A stretch of DNA of 64,000 nucleotides, from positions 1 to 64,000 of the forward strand of contig CAZSMK010000003.1 in the NCBI GenBank assembly GCA_964608095.1, written 5' to 3'. The stretch is from CAZSMK01 sp964608095. GTDB lineage: Bacteria > Sumerlaeota > Sumerlaeia > MWCT01 > JAGHBZ01. Positions 9,201 through 17,652 of the stretch are shown here, in pieces. Both the position numbers and the translations under genes were made by a program. The notes under the pieces are model-generated. The model worked only from the letters and a program-made list of their open reading frames with translations. It was not told the origin of the DNA and did not search any database. Each line of letters opens with the position of its first letter. Within the stretch, counting starts at the first letter, position 1.

Positions 9201-10661
9201 CTATTCCTCCTCGTCATAGTCTTTGCGGTAATCGAGCACTATCCATTTTTTATAACCGCTTCGCAATAGTTCTAAAAGAACCTTTTTTTCACGCTTGGTA
9301 TCTTCCATAATGGTATTGTAGAGAGTTTTGATATCTTCGAGGCTGTTGATTTCCTGTCGGTCGATGCTGAGGATGATATCGTTGGTATGCAATCTGGCAT
9401 TGGCTGCATTGCCGGGATATTTCACCCCCTGAATAAACACGCCCTGTTTCTTGTAAAAAAAGTGTTCGGGATTCTTGAACTTGTTGATCTCTTTGACAGT
9501 CATATCCCATCGCTCGAGGTCGAAATCCTCTCCCTCGACCTTGCCCTTGAGAACGGGCGTAATAGAAAAGCTGGTTAAGGAATCACCGCGCTGAATATTG
9601 AAAATGGAGGGAGAGTCAACAGGCAAATCTGCAAGAAGCCAGCGAATTTGCGGGAGGTCTTCTGCGTACAGACCCATAATGGGTGTGTTATTGACGGCGA
9701 GGAGTAAATCTCCGGACTTGACGCCTGCTTCCCGTGCAGGTGAATTTTTGTCCACGTCGGAGATCAAGACACCGCGCTCCGCATCGATAAAGGTGTTCGA
9801 ATAGAAGTCGTTAAGGGGTTGAAGTTGCAAGCCGGACCAGGCTCGCATTACTTCCTCGTTCTTCTTCAACCGTTCGACGATATCCCGGACGACATTGGAC
9901 GGAATGGCAAACCCGATGTTCTCACCGATTATCATCATACCAAGGGTATTGATGCCGACGATTTTGCCTTCGGTATTAACGAGTGGGCCGCCGCTGTTGC
10001 CCGGATTTATTGCCGCGTCTGTCTGCAACCAGACGTTGTATTTGTAAATGCTTTCGAACCCGAGATAGCGGGTAGTGTTGGATATAATCCCGAGGGAGAT
10101 GGAGCGTGTGAAGCCGAACGGTGCGCCGAGCGCCATGACAAACTGCCCCTCCTCGAGGTTGCCTGAATCGGCAAATTCAGCGTAGGGAAGAGTCTGGCTT
10201 TCCGTCCCGTAATCGAGTTTCAATAACGCCAGGTCGGTCTCAGGGTCTCTGCCTATAAGAGTTGCATCCACCTGCTTCTTGTTCCACAGCACACAGTTTA
10301 TGACAAGCGATTTTTCCACCACGTGGTTATTCGTGACTACATAGCCATCCGGACTGATAATCACACCGGAGCCGAAGACCCTTTGCTTTTTCTTCTCGCC
10401 GCTTTCGTATTCTTCCACAATAGGCTTTACGAAGACAAGCGCGGGAAACACTTTGCGCTTTGCGGTTTCAATAACTTCCTCGAAGTTTATATTCCGGGGA
10501 ACCGTTTGAGAGGAAGAAACAAGAACCGTTCTGCTGCATGAAAAGAGAAATAGTGAGACAATGCAAAGACCCATTATCGCAGAAAAAGAACGTATGCGGT
10601 GTTTGCCTTTACGGTTTTTGAATCTATTGTTGTGCAATGAAATCATAACTTTATCCTTCAT
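9201..10661 (-). CDS. HtrA/DegP-type trypsin-like serine protease, probable lipoprotein, two PDZ domains
   Basis: This is an envelope protease of the HtrA family, active in protein quality control or in cutting signalling proteins. The N-terminus is basic, then hydrophobic, and ends LFLFSCS, a weak lipobox, so membrane anchoring is likely. The catalytic triad is complete: His in VVTNNHVVEKS, Asp in DPETDLALLKL and Ser in NPGNSGGPLVN. PDZ1 includes SPAREAGVKSGDLLLAVNN. PDZ2 includes KYPGNAANARLHTNDIILSI. The ATG at 10661 overlaps the end of mvhG by 11 nt, which implies translational coupling to a cytoplasmic hydrogenase subunit. That is an unexpected neighbour for an exported protease. Confidence 0.88.
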   Translation of the reverse strand: MKDKVMISLHNNRFKNRKGKHRIRSFSAIMGLCIVSLFLFSCSRTVLVSSSQTVPRNINFEEVIETAKRKVFPALVFVKPIVEEYESGEKKKQRVFGSGVIISPDGYVVTNNHVVEKSLVINCVLWNKKQVDATLIGRDPETDLALLKLDYGTESQTLPYAEFADSGNLEEGQFVMALGAPFGFTRSISLGIISNTTRYLGFESIYKYNVWLQTDAAINPGNSGGPLVNTEGKIVGINTLGMMIIGENIGFAIPSNVVRDIVERLKKNEEVMRAWSGLQLQPLNDFYSNTFIDAERGVLISDVDKNSPAREAGVKSGDLLLAVNNTPIMGLYAEDLPQIRWLLADLPVDSPSIFNIQRGDSLTSFSITPVLKGKVEGEDFDLERWDMTVKEINKFKNPEHFFYKKQGVFIQGVKYPGNAANARLHTNDIILSIDRQEINSLEDIKTLYNTIMEDTKREKKVLLELLRSGYKKWIVLDYRKDYDEEE

Positions 10662-11652
10662 CTTGATTATTGATATTGGAATTATCCCCGTTTTTTTTTG
10701 CTCGCTTCATAAGGGAGTGTGCGAGCGAAAACCGATAAAAGTATCCGACAGTATCGGGTAGTTCGTCGATAATTTTTTTAATTTTTTCAGGTTTTTCTTC
10801 ATCTATAACTGAGGCGAGGGCGGAAAGTATCTTAGCGCCCTGGTCAATGACGCCGTCGGGTGCGCCATAGCATCCGCGGCAAGGCATATTAGCGCGAAGA
10901 CAGCGCGCATCGCAGCCGCTCCGCGTGGCGGGACCTGCACAGAAAATGCCCTGTTCGAGAAAACAGATTTCGGGATCATGCTCCACTTCATGGATTCGGT
11001 GTAATTTTGTTATCTTTTTCTCCCCCTTTTTTCGCGGACATTCATCGCAGACCGTTTTATCGCCGCAACCGATATAGGAGCCTTTTGGAGGAAGGGGTTT
11101 TCTCTGGATAATGGATTCGAGAACCGCCCAGGTCTGTTCGGGAACAGGTGGGCAGCCGGGGATAAAATAATCGACCTCGACGACGTCCGCGAGAGTATAG
11201 ACGGTGTTATAAAATTGAGGCAAAACAAGCTCGCCTTCCTCGACTTGCGTGTTTGTAAGGGGTATAACCTTGGCGGGGTTATGGGTCGTTACGGTCTCTT
11301 CGTACACGCATTTGAATATACCTTCACGGTCGCTCAGATTCGCTAGGGCGGGGATACATCCTTCTGTCGCGCAAGAACCATAGGCGATGAGGATTTTCGA
11401 TTTTTCGCGCAATAGTTTCGCCATGTGTTCCGATTCGGAATTTCTTACCGCGCCGTTAAAGAGACAAAAATCCAGATGCTTGTCAGGCATTGCCTCGACA
11501 TCCTTGTATTTGGCGTCCATAGCAACAGGCCAGAAAAGGATATCCGCATGTTCGGCGAGCGTGAGAATTTTCTCGTAGATCTCGAGTACCGCTATTTCAC
11601 AGCCACCGCAGCTCGCTGCCCAGTAGAAGCCGAGTTTCAGCTTGTCCGCCAT
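10651..11652 (-). CDS. mvhG: [NiFe]-hydrogenase small subunit (MvhG-like)
   Basis: This iron-sulfur subunit carries electrons between the Ni-Fe site in MvhA and MvhD. The proximal cluster motif SCGGCE is at residues about 14-19, followed by GSCATEGC (about 112-119) and a PGCPP motif. The C-terminal part holds two ferredoxin-like cysteine groups: CGDKTVCDECPRKKGEKK, and CFLEQGIFCAGPATRSGC with CLRANMPCRGCYG. The 333-residue length fits group 3 small subunits, and there is no Tat signal, so the enzyme is cytoplasmic. The ATG at 11652 is preceded by a purine-rich ribosome site. It overlaps the next gene by 11 nt. Confidence 0.93.
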   Translation of the reverse strand: MADKLKLGFYWAASCGGCEIAVLEIYEKILTLAEHADILFWPVAMDAKYKDVEAMPDKHLDFCLFNGAVRNSESEHMAKLLREKSKILIAYGSCATEGCIPALANLSDREGIFKCVYEETVTTHNPAKVIPLTNTQVEEGELVLPQFYNTVYTLADVVEVDYFIPGCPPVPEQTWAVLESIIQRKPLPPKGSYIGCGDKTVCDECPRKKGEKKITKLHRIHEVEHDPEICFLEQGIFCAGPATRSGCDARCLRANMPCRGCYGAPDGVIDQGAKILSALASVIDEEKPEKIKKIIDELPDTVGYFYRFSLAHSLMKRAKKNGDNSNINNQDEG

Positions 11653-11737
11653 GCTGTCTTCCTCCTTGAAGAGGTAATAAGTCCTTTATTGTAATAATGA
11701 TGAAACAAGATTAAAGTTAACGAAAATCAAAGAGCTG

Positions 11738-12163
11738 TTATTTTGATGCCTGCGATTTCATCGGGTGGACAAAGGGACCGAGTGTTCGTATCTGTTCCGT
11801 GAATTCTTTTACCACCTCGGTGTAGCGTTCACCCTCTGATGCGGAGACCCATTCAAGTTTGACGCGCTCGGGTTCTATTCCGAGTTCTTTGAGCATCTTT
11901 TGAAGGAGTATGAAGCGCCGCATTGCATTATAATTGCCGGATTGATAATGACAATCGCCGGGATGACAGCCGCAAATCAAGACCCCGTCGGCGCCGGACT
12001 CGAGGGCTTTAAGGACAAATGTCGGGTCAATTCGACCGGTGCACATGACCCTGATCACCCTGACGTTGGGCGGATACTTCTTGCGTGCAGTGCCTGCAAG
12101 ATCAGCGCCCGTATATGAACACCAGTTACATAAAAATCCCACGATTCGTGGTTCGAACGTCAT
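11738..12163 (-). CDS. mvhD: MvhD/FlpD-family iron-sulfur electron-transfer subunit
   Basis: This 141-residue adaptor in known complexes passes electrons from the hydrogenase to HdrA. The cysteines are FLCNWCSY (C12, C15), MCTGR (C41) and CGCHPGDCHY (C64, C66, C71), the usual [2Fe-2S] set of the family. The ATG at 12163 has GGAGG upstream. It lies between the HdrA C-half fusion and mvhG, the order expected for an Mvh-Hdr complex. Confidence 0.95.
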   Translation of the reverse strand: MTFEPRIVGFLCNWCSYTGADLAGTARKKYPPNVRVIRVMCTGRIDPTFVLKALESGADGVLICGCHPGDCHYQSGNYNAMRRFILLQKMLKELGIEPERVKLEWVSASEGERYTEVVKEFTEQIRTLGPFVHPMKSQASK

Positions 12164-12210
12164 AACGAGAGCCTCCGGAATTTATATAGAGAACAACCCA
12201 TTATAAGATA

Positions 12211-13992
12211 TCATACATCTCCTAAAATACCTTTTATTTCAGCGAGAATTTGTTGATCGGTAAAATGTTTGCCCTTGATACAAGCCTGTGGGCACGCCGC
12301 CACACATGTGCCGCACCCTTTACATAGTGCGGCGTTCACACGGGAGACTTTCTTTTCCCGGTCGAACTCGATAGCGGAATAAGGACAAAGGGCATTGCAG
12401 ATTCGGCATCCTGAGCAGCGTTCTTCATCGATTTCGGCAACGGCGGCGTCGAGTTCCACGAATCCGCGGCTGATAAGAGAAAGCACCTGAGCAGCGGCAG
12501 CAGCGCCCTGGGCAACGGCATCGGGGATGTCTTTGGGTCCCTGGCAACATCCCGCTATAAACACGCCATCCGTGTTGGTCGAGACAGGAGCGAGTTTCGG
12601 ATGGCGTTCAAGGAAAAATCCGTCGGGACTCAAGCCGCATGACACCAAGCGGCTGACTTCTTTTGTGTCGTGACGGCTTTTAAGCGCTGCACATAACACC
12701 ACCATATCCACGGGTATGCGTCGAATAGTTCCTGCAAGTGTATCTTCGCATCGTACTATAAGTTTACCCTTCTCAGCAGGCGTCATGGCGTAATCGGAAA
12801 TTTCACCTACTTTACCACGGACGAAGCGCACACCCTCGTCAAGAAGCCGATGGTAAAACTCCTCGTACCCTTTGCCGAAGCAGCGAAGGTCTATATACAT
12901 GTCATAGACTTCTGCATCGGTCTTATCCTTGAGCAGGTGAGCGTATTTCAGGGCATACATGCAACAGACGCGTGAACAATATTCAAAATAATGTTTATCC
13001 CTGCTACCCACACAGTGAACAATCGCCACGGACTCAGGTTTCTTTCCATTCGCAAGCAGAATCTTTCCCCCTGTAGACCCTTCTGCGCAATTCATTCGTT
13101 CGAATTCAAGTGCGGTCAAAACGTTGGGATAACGTCCGTACCCGTATTGCTCGATAACGGAGGGGTCAAATTGATCGTAACCCGTGGCAATGACGATATT
13201 GCCGACGTTGAATGTGACCTCTTCGTCTTTCTGGTCGAAATCAATGGCATCAGCGGGACAAATATCCCGGCAATGACCACACCCACCGGTGCGAAGCCGA
13301 ATGCAATGGCTGGCATCGATAAAGGGGACATTCGGCACTGCCTGGAGAGTGGGCACGCGCACTGCAGTTGCCGGACCCAGCTGGATTTCGTCGTGAATAA
13401 CTTCTCGTTGAGCGATGTCCTCGATCGTAATGGCGCCGGTAGGGCATACGTGAGCACATGCGCCGCATAGTATACACGCCTCAGACTCTTCATTGAAGGG
13501 TGTAGTGACTTCACGGGAGCCATCGGAAGTGGCGAATCCGATAGCCGATGCGCCGACTACTTCTTCGCACACTCGCACGCACAAACCGCAAAGAATGCAT
13601 TTTTCATCAGGCTCATCCGGGGGAAAAGGGGAATCGATGACACCGTATTCAGCGGCAAGGCGGCGTACCTGCTCGGAGCCCGGCGCACGGGCAAGAAGCA
13701 ATTCAAGTATGGTCTTTCGAATTTCATGTACTCGTTCGTTGGAGGTATGTATGATCATATCCGTCATAATGGGGTAGTTACATGCGGTAACAATACGCCG
13801 ACGTTTGCCCCGCACCACCTCGACAGAACAAACGCGGCAGGAGGCGTAGGGTTCTATGAGGTTACTGTGGCAGAGCGTGGGAATCCTGATGCCGAGTTTA
13901 TCGGCTGCTTCAACCACCGTGGTTCCGCGCTCAACTTGAAGCTCATAACCATCAATAACGACGTTGACCTTGTTCACGTCATTGGCGCCCAT
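12211..13992 (-). CDS. fusion: NuoG/HndD-like ferredoxin module + C-terminal half of HdrA
   Basis: Residues 8-80 are a plant-type [2Fe-2S] ferredoxin fold with cysteines C41, C52, C55 and C71. Two [4Fe-4S] motifs follow (C132/135/138/142 and C173/176/179/183), as in NuoG/HndD N-termini, but the usual His-Cys3 cluster between them is missing. From about residue 210 the protein is the back half of HdrA. It enters at QAVPNVPFID, has the second half of the inserted ferredoxin (C230, C238, C241, C245), then the FAD-domain remainder (NIVIATGYDQFDP, YCSRVCCMYALKYA, TDGVFIAGCCQGPKDIPD) and two terminal ferredoxin motifs (CSGCRICNALCP, CKGCGTCVAACP). It should form one flavin site together with the free HdrA N-half (15820-16686). 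The ATG at 13992 has a GGAG site. Confidence 0.9.
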   Translation of the reverse strand: MGANDVNKVNVVIDGYELQVERGTTVVEAADKLGIRIPTLCHSNLIEPYASCRVCSVEVVRGKRRRIVTACNYPIMTDMIIHTSNERVHEIRKTILELLLARAPGSEQVRRLAAEYGVIDSPFPPDEPDEKCILCGLCVRVCEEVVGASAIGFATSDGSREVTTPFNEESEACILCGACAHVCPTGAITIEDIAQREVIHDEIQLGPATAVRVPTLQAVPNVPFIDASHCIRLRTGGCGHCRDICPADAIDFDQKDEEVTFNVGNIVIATGYDQFDPSVIEQYGYGRYPNVLTALEFERMNCAEGSTGGKILLANGKKPESVAIVHCVGSRDKHYFEYCSRVCCMYALKYAHLLKDKTDAEVYDMYIDLRCFGKGYEEFYHRLLDEGVRFVRGKVGEISDYAMTPAEKGKLIVRCEDTLAGTIRRIPVDMVVLCAALKSRHDTKEVSRLVSCGLSPDGFFLERHPKLAPVSTNTDGVFIAGCCQGPKDIPDAVAQGAAAAAQVLSLISRGFVELDAAVAEIDEERCSGCRICNALCPYSAIEFDREKKVSRVNAALCKGCGTCVAACPQACIKGKHFTDQQILAEIKGILGDV

Positions 13993-14072
13993 GACCGCGC
14001 TCCTCGCTCTCTTCTTACCTTATCTTTTTGAAACATTGTTGAACCGACTGTTGTATCAAAATACATCTTTCA

Positions 14073-15758
14073 TTATCCTGCCCGCATCCGGCAAACGTGA
14101 GCGGGGCATTCTTTATCGTTGAGGTGCGATTCGTACTCCTCTTTAAAATAGCGAAAGGTACTCAAAAAAGGAATCGGTGCGGCGACGCCGAAACCGCAGA
14201 GCGACGCATCTCGCATCGTAGACGATAACCGCAGGAGTGTATCTATATCCTTTTGTTCGCCTTTTCCATCACAGATACGATGAAGAATGCGTGCCATCTG
14301 AAACAAGCCCTCCCTGCATGGGGTACATTTGCCGCATGACTCGTTTTTAAGGGCATCGATGCAGTAACGGGCATAATCGACCATGCACACATCCTCGTCA
14401 ATGACAAGGAGGCTCCCAGAACCAAGCGCCACACCTTTTTCAATAAACCTGTCAAAATCAACGGGTAAATAGAGTAAATTCTCCGGTATGACGTAGCCGT
14501 AAATTCCGCCAAGCTGGACGGCTTTGAAGGCTTTTCCGTCGGTAATACCACCGCCGATGTCGTAAATAATGTCGCGAAGGGTAACGCCCATAGGAACTTC
14601 TATAATGCCGGAATTGAGAACAGCGCCGGCAAGTGAAAAGACCTTTGTCCCGCTGCTCAAATCTGCCGAATAGTCAAAACCATTCTTCGATGCTGTAGAC
14701 TTGAACCATTTCGACCCGTGCAGGATTATGCCGGGCACGTTCGCCCATGTCTCGGTACAGTTAATGTTAGTTGGTTTATCGAATAGACCTTTTTCGATGA
14801 CGTTTGAATATTCGCTACGCGGCTCAGGTGCTCCGCCCTCGAGAAAGGAAACGAGGGCGGAAGGGTGATTCAACATGAGAGCGCCGTTGCTCCGGCGTAG
14901 CTCAATATCAAAATTAAACGGGTGCCCCAGAATACCGGTTCCCAGGTATCCTTTTTCACGTGCTTGTTCAATCGCTTTTTTAATCCGTCCCGGGAGGGCT
15001 TTATCATAATCGGGCAGACAGATGAATCCCTTTTGCGCGCCGATAGCAAAGGCGCCTATAATCATTCCCTCGATAACACCGTGCGGATTCGATTCTATAA
15101 GGGCGAGCCCTATGGATGCAACCGAGCGTCCATCTTCTGTGGTGCAGACAAGGTACCGCTCACCGTTTCCCGCATTTCGGCACGCTTCCCATTTAATGGC
15201 GGTAGGGAATCCGCCGCCGCCTCGACCGCGCAAGCCGGAGTCTTTAATTTCACGTAACACCGTTTCAGGTGTCATCGAGGTTACCGCCCTTGCCAGCGCC
15301 TTGTACCCATCATGTGCTATATAATCATCGATAGAATCGGGATTAATATCGTAACAATTCTTCGTCACCACGAGTTTTTGTTCTTTTAAACTTTCATGGC
15401 TCTCGATTTGGAATTTGCCCTTTTCCTGAGTTTCTCCCTGTTTTGTATCCGGCTTGCGGGAAAATGTATCAAGAATCTTATCGCTTCCTTTTACATGATA
15501 CACCGAAGGTGAATATACGCCGGTACGATAGTTGTCCCCGGGTTGAAGTTTAAATGCCTTATAAACGGAAGCAATGTGGTAGAGCTTGTTGAGGGGGAGA
15601 TTCAGTGAAAGGGCAACTTTTTCAAGCGCAGCTCGCGGGAGATATGCAAACTCTTCCTGTATGTCGTACAGGATTTCTATGAGATAGCGCTCTTTCATTT
15701 CCCATTTGTTCAGGATAGAATCGAGAGTTTCCATGTTGAACCCGCTGGCAACACTCAT
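14073..15758 (-). CDS. NuoE-NuoF-like fusion subunit with degenerate FMN/NADH pocket
   Basis: Residues 12-72 are the helical start of NuoE/HndA. The NuoE cluster segment reads VYSPSVYHVKG (81-91), so the expected two cysteines are Tyr82 and Tyr87, and the second cysteine pair is absent. Residues about 150-555 are NuoF/HndC. The glycine loop GLRGRGGGGFPT (175-186) is kept. The usual CNADE...PG segment reads CTTEDGRSVAS (205-215), the CGEETAL signature reads LNHPSAL (296-302), and NNVET reads NCTET. The N3 [4Fe-4S] ligands are intact (C475, C478, C481, C521). The ATG at 15758 follows AGGAGG. I infer an electron-wire subunit that may no longer bind NADH; binding of another cofactor is possible. 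The gene sits between the two halves of HdrA. Confidence 0.9.
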   Translation of the reverse strand: MSVASGFNMETLDSILNKWEMKERYLIEILYDIQEEFAYLPRAALEKVALSLNLPLNKLYHIASVYKAFKLQPGDNYRTGVYSPSVYHVKGSDKILDTFSRKPDTKQGETQEKGKFQIESHESLKEQKLVVTKNCYDINPDSIDDYIAHDGYKALARAVTSMTPETVLREIKDSGLRGRGGGGFPTAIKWEACRNAGNGERYLVCTTEDGRSVASIGLALIESNPHGVIEGMIIGAFAIGAQKGFICLPDYDKALPGRIKKAIEQAREKGYLGTGILGHPFNFDIELRRSNGALMLNHPSALVSFLEGGAPEPRSEYSNVIEKGLFDKPTNINCTETWANVPGIILHGSKWFKSTASKNGFDYSADLSSGTKVFSLAGAVLNSGIIEVPMGVTLRDIIYDIGGGITDGKAFKAVQLGGIYGYVIPENLLYLPVDFDRFIEKGVALGSGSLLVIDEDVCMVDYARYCIDALKNESCGKCTPCREGLFQMARILHRICDGKGEQKDIDTLLRLSSTMRDASLCGFGVAAPIPFLSTFRYFKEEYESHLNDKECPAHVCRMRAG

Positions 15759-15819
15759 GCAAAAAACCTCCTGATACTCTATTCACGCCGATCACAGGCT
15801 GGTAAGATTTCGTAGAATA

Positions 15820-16686
15820 TTATTCCGATTTTTTAATCACTTTTCGTCCAAGCCTGACCACTCGTCTTCGGGGTGTGATGGTAACCGGACATTCGCCCCA
15901 GCACATCCCACACCCGGTGCATTTATCTATATCAACGTATCGTGGCTTTTTACGAACCGTTATTTCAAAATTACCAATAGAGCCGGAGACTTCCGAGACC
16001 TCGGAATACGTCATAAGTGCGATATTCTTATTTTTACCGACCGCTACCATTTTGGGTGTCAGGATACAAGCGGCACAGTCGAGGGTGGGAAAGGTTTTAT
16101 CGAACTCCGCCATGTGCCCGCCGATCGAGGGGTCGCGCTCGACAAGATATACTTTTTTACCGGCATCGGCGATATCGAGCGCCGCCTGGATTCCCGCAAT
16201 GCCGCCGCCGATAACGAGCGTAGCGGGATTTATATCAACCTTCATGGTCTCGAGCGGTTCGAGATAGATTGCCTTGTAAACAGCGGCGCTCAGGATTGAC
16301 TTGGTTTTCTCGGTTGCTTTATGCGCATCCTCGGTCACCCATGAACAATGTTCGCGAATGTTCGCCTGCTGGAAAAGGTAGCGGTTCAACCCGGCTTCTT
16401 CGACAGCGGCGCGAAAAGTAGGTTCATGCATGAGGGGGGAACACGCCGCCACGACTATCCGGTTGAGTCCTTGTTCCCTGATGTCCTGTTTTATGAGTTC
16501 CTGTCCCGGCTCGGAACACATGAAGTGATAGTCACGCGCCAACGCCACGTGAGGGAGTGTCCGGGCGAACTTGACGACGTCATCTATATCGACTACTCCC
16601 GCTATGTTGGTGCCGCAATGACATACATATACCCCTATTCGGATGTCATCTGCGGTCTCCTGTTGATGGTTTACATCGTCTGCCAT
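15820..16686 (-). CDS. hdrA: heterodisulfide reductase subunit A, N-terminal half
   Basis: This 288-residue protein matches the first part of HdrA only. It has the N-terminal cysteine domain (GVYVCHCGTNIAG, MCSEPGQ, AACSPLMHE), the FAD Rossmann motif VIGGGIAGIQAA (158-169), the TLDCAACILTPKMV segment (201-214) and the first motif of the inserted ferredoxin, CTGCGMCWGECP (256-267). It then ends in a short basic tail. Canonical HdrA continues for several hundred residues; that remainder is in the gene at 12211-13992. Both cut edges fall at the same place in the inserted ferredoxin, so together they cover the whole protein. The start has AGGAG upstream. It is expected to bind HdrB/C and FAD. Confidence 0.9.
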   Translation of the reverse strand: MADDVNHQQETADDIRIGVYVCHCGTNIAGVVDIDDVVKFARTLPHVALARDYHFMCSEPGQELIKQDIREQGLNRIVVAACSPLMHEPTFRAAVEEAGLNRYLFQQANIREHCSWVTEDAHKATEKTKSILSAAVYKAIYLEPLETMKVDINPATLVIGGGIAGIQAALDIADAGKKVYLVERDPSIGGHMAEFDKTFPTLDCAACILTPKMVAVGKNKNIALMTYSEVSEVSGSIGNFEITVRKKPRYVDIDKCTGCGMCWGECPVTITPRRRVVRLGRKVIKKSE

Positions 16687-16729
16687 TCAACTTCTCCTGA
16701 GACAATAAAGGACGCATATCCGGGATTCG

Positions 16730-17647
16730 TCATCGAGCCTTGACTGATTGGCGCAAGCCATATCGTTCGAGAACGCGCCTGGCTGATACAGCGAGGTGCT
16801 GGAATCCGAGTTTTTTCAGCGGTATGCCCAACGTCAATCCAATGATCTGAGTAAAATATAAAACGGGTAAATTGTATTTCACATGAAACCGAGCTTCAAC
16901 CTTGTGCTGATAGACATCCAGATTGAACTGACAGAGTGGACACGGTGTCATAATACACTCGGCGCCGGCTTCCTTCGCACAGTCGAGAATATCCTTAATC
17001 AGGACTAAGGCGACATCCGGGGAAGAACCGATAAGAGAGGCGCCGCAACATTTCACTTTCATTGGGAACTCGATAGCCTCGCCTCCCAGAGCGTTTACCA
17101 TCTTTTCCATCTCGTTCGGCAACTCCAGATGCTCGTATAGTCCGAAAGGTCGCACCATCTGGCATCCATAATAGGTTGCGATTTTCAGTCCACCGAGATC
17201 GCGCTTTTGCGCTTTATTTAGTCCTTCAGTACCCACATCGCTCATAATGGTCTCAAAAAGATGGCGCACCCTGAGTGTTCCTTTATAGTCAAGTCCCGCC
17301 GCTGCAAGTATCGTCTTTAACTTTCGTCTGAGCTCAGGGTATTCCTGAAAGTATTGATTGGTTTTGTGGAGTACAAGATAACAAGCGCTGCATGGCGTGA
17401 CCACATCTCGCCCGAACTGTTCAGCCATGGCAAGATTACGGCTCGAGATAGCGAAGGAGACGAGCTCCTTGACGGACATGTAGGTCGTTGCACCGCAGCA
17501 ATTCCAATCGTCGAGCTCTATCAACGTAATGCCCAGTTTTTCAGTGATGGCTTCGATTGATTTTTTATACCCGATTCCGGTTGCCTCGAGTGAACATCCG
17601 GGATAAAAGGTGTATTCGAGAGGCTTTTTCTCTTTGTCGTTGTTCAT
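16730..17647 (-). CDS. hdrB: heterodisulfide reductase subunit B (CCG-domain protein)
   Basis: This catalytic disulfide-reducing subunit family uses two cysteine-rich CCG domains that bind non-cubane [4Fe-4S] clusters in methanogen HdrB. CCG domain 1 spans PGCSLEATG to NCCGATTY, with CSACY. CCG domain 2 spans YYGCQMVRP to KCCGASLIG, with TPCPLCQFNLD. All expected cysteines are visible and the 305-residue length is typical. The gene starts 5 nt after the hdrC stop. Its physiological disulfide or other acceptor in a bacterium is unknown. Confidence 0.95.
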   Translation of the reverse strand: MNNDKEKKPLEYTFYPGCSLEATGIGYKKSIEAITEKLGITLIELDDWNCCGATTYMSVKELVSFAISSRNLAMAEQFGRDVVTPCSACYLVLHKTNQYFQEYPELRRKLKTILAAAGLDYKGTLRVRHLFETIMSDVGTEGLNKAQKRDLGGLKIATYYGCQMVRPFGLYEHLELPNEMEKMVNALGGEAIEFPMKVKCCGASLIGSSPDVALVLIKDILDCAKEAGAECIMTPCPLCQFNLDVYQHKVEARFHVKYNLPVLYFTQIIGLTLGIPLKKLGFQHLAVSARRVLERYGLRQSVKAR

Positions 17648-17652
17648 GCCTT

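Noticed and set aside
12211..16686. Split hdrA as a simple frameshift or assembly error
   Set aside because: A complete 1.7-kb gene lies between the halves. Each half has its own start codon and ribosome site, and the second half is fused in frame to another domain.
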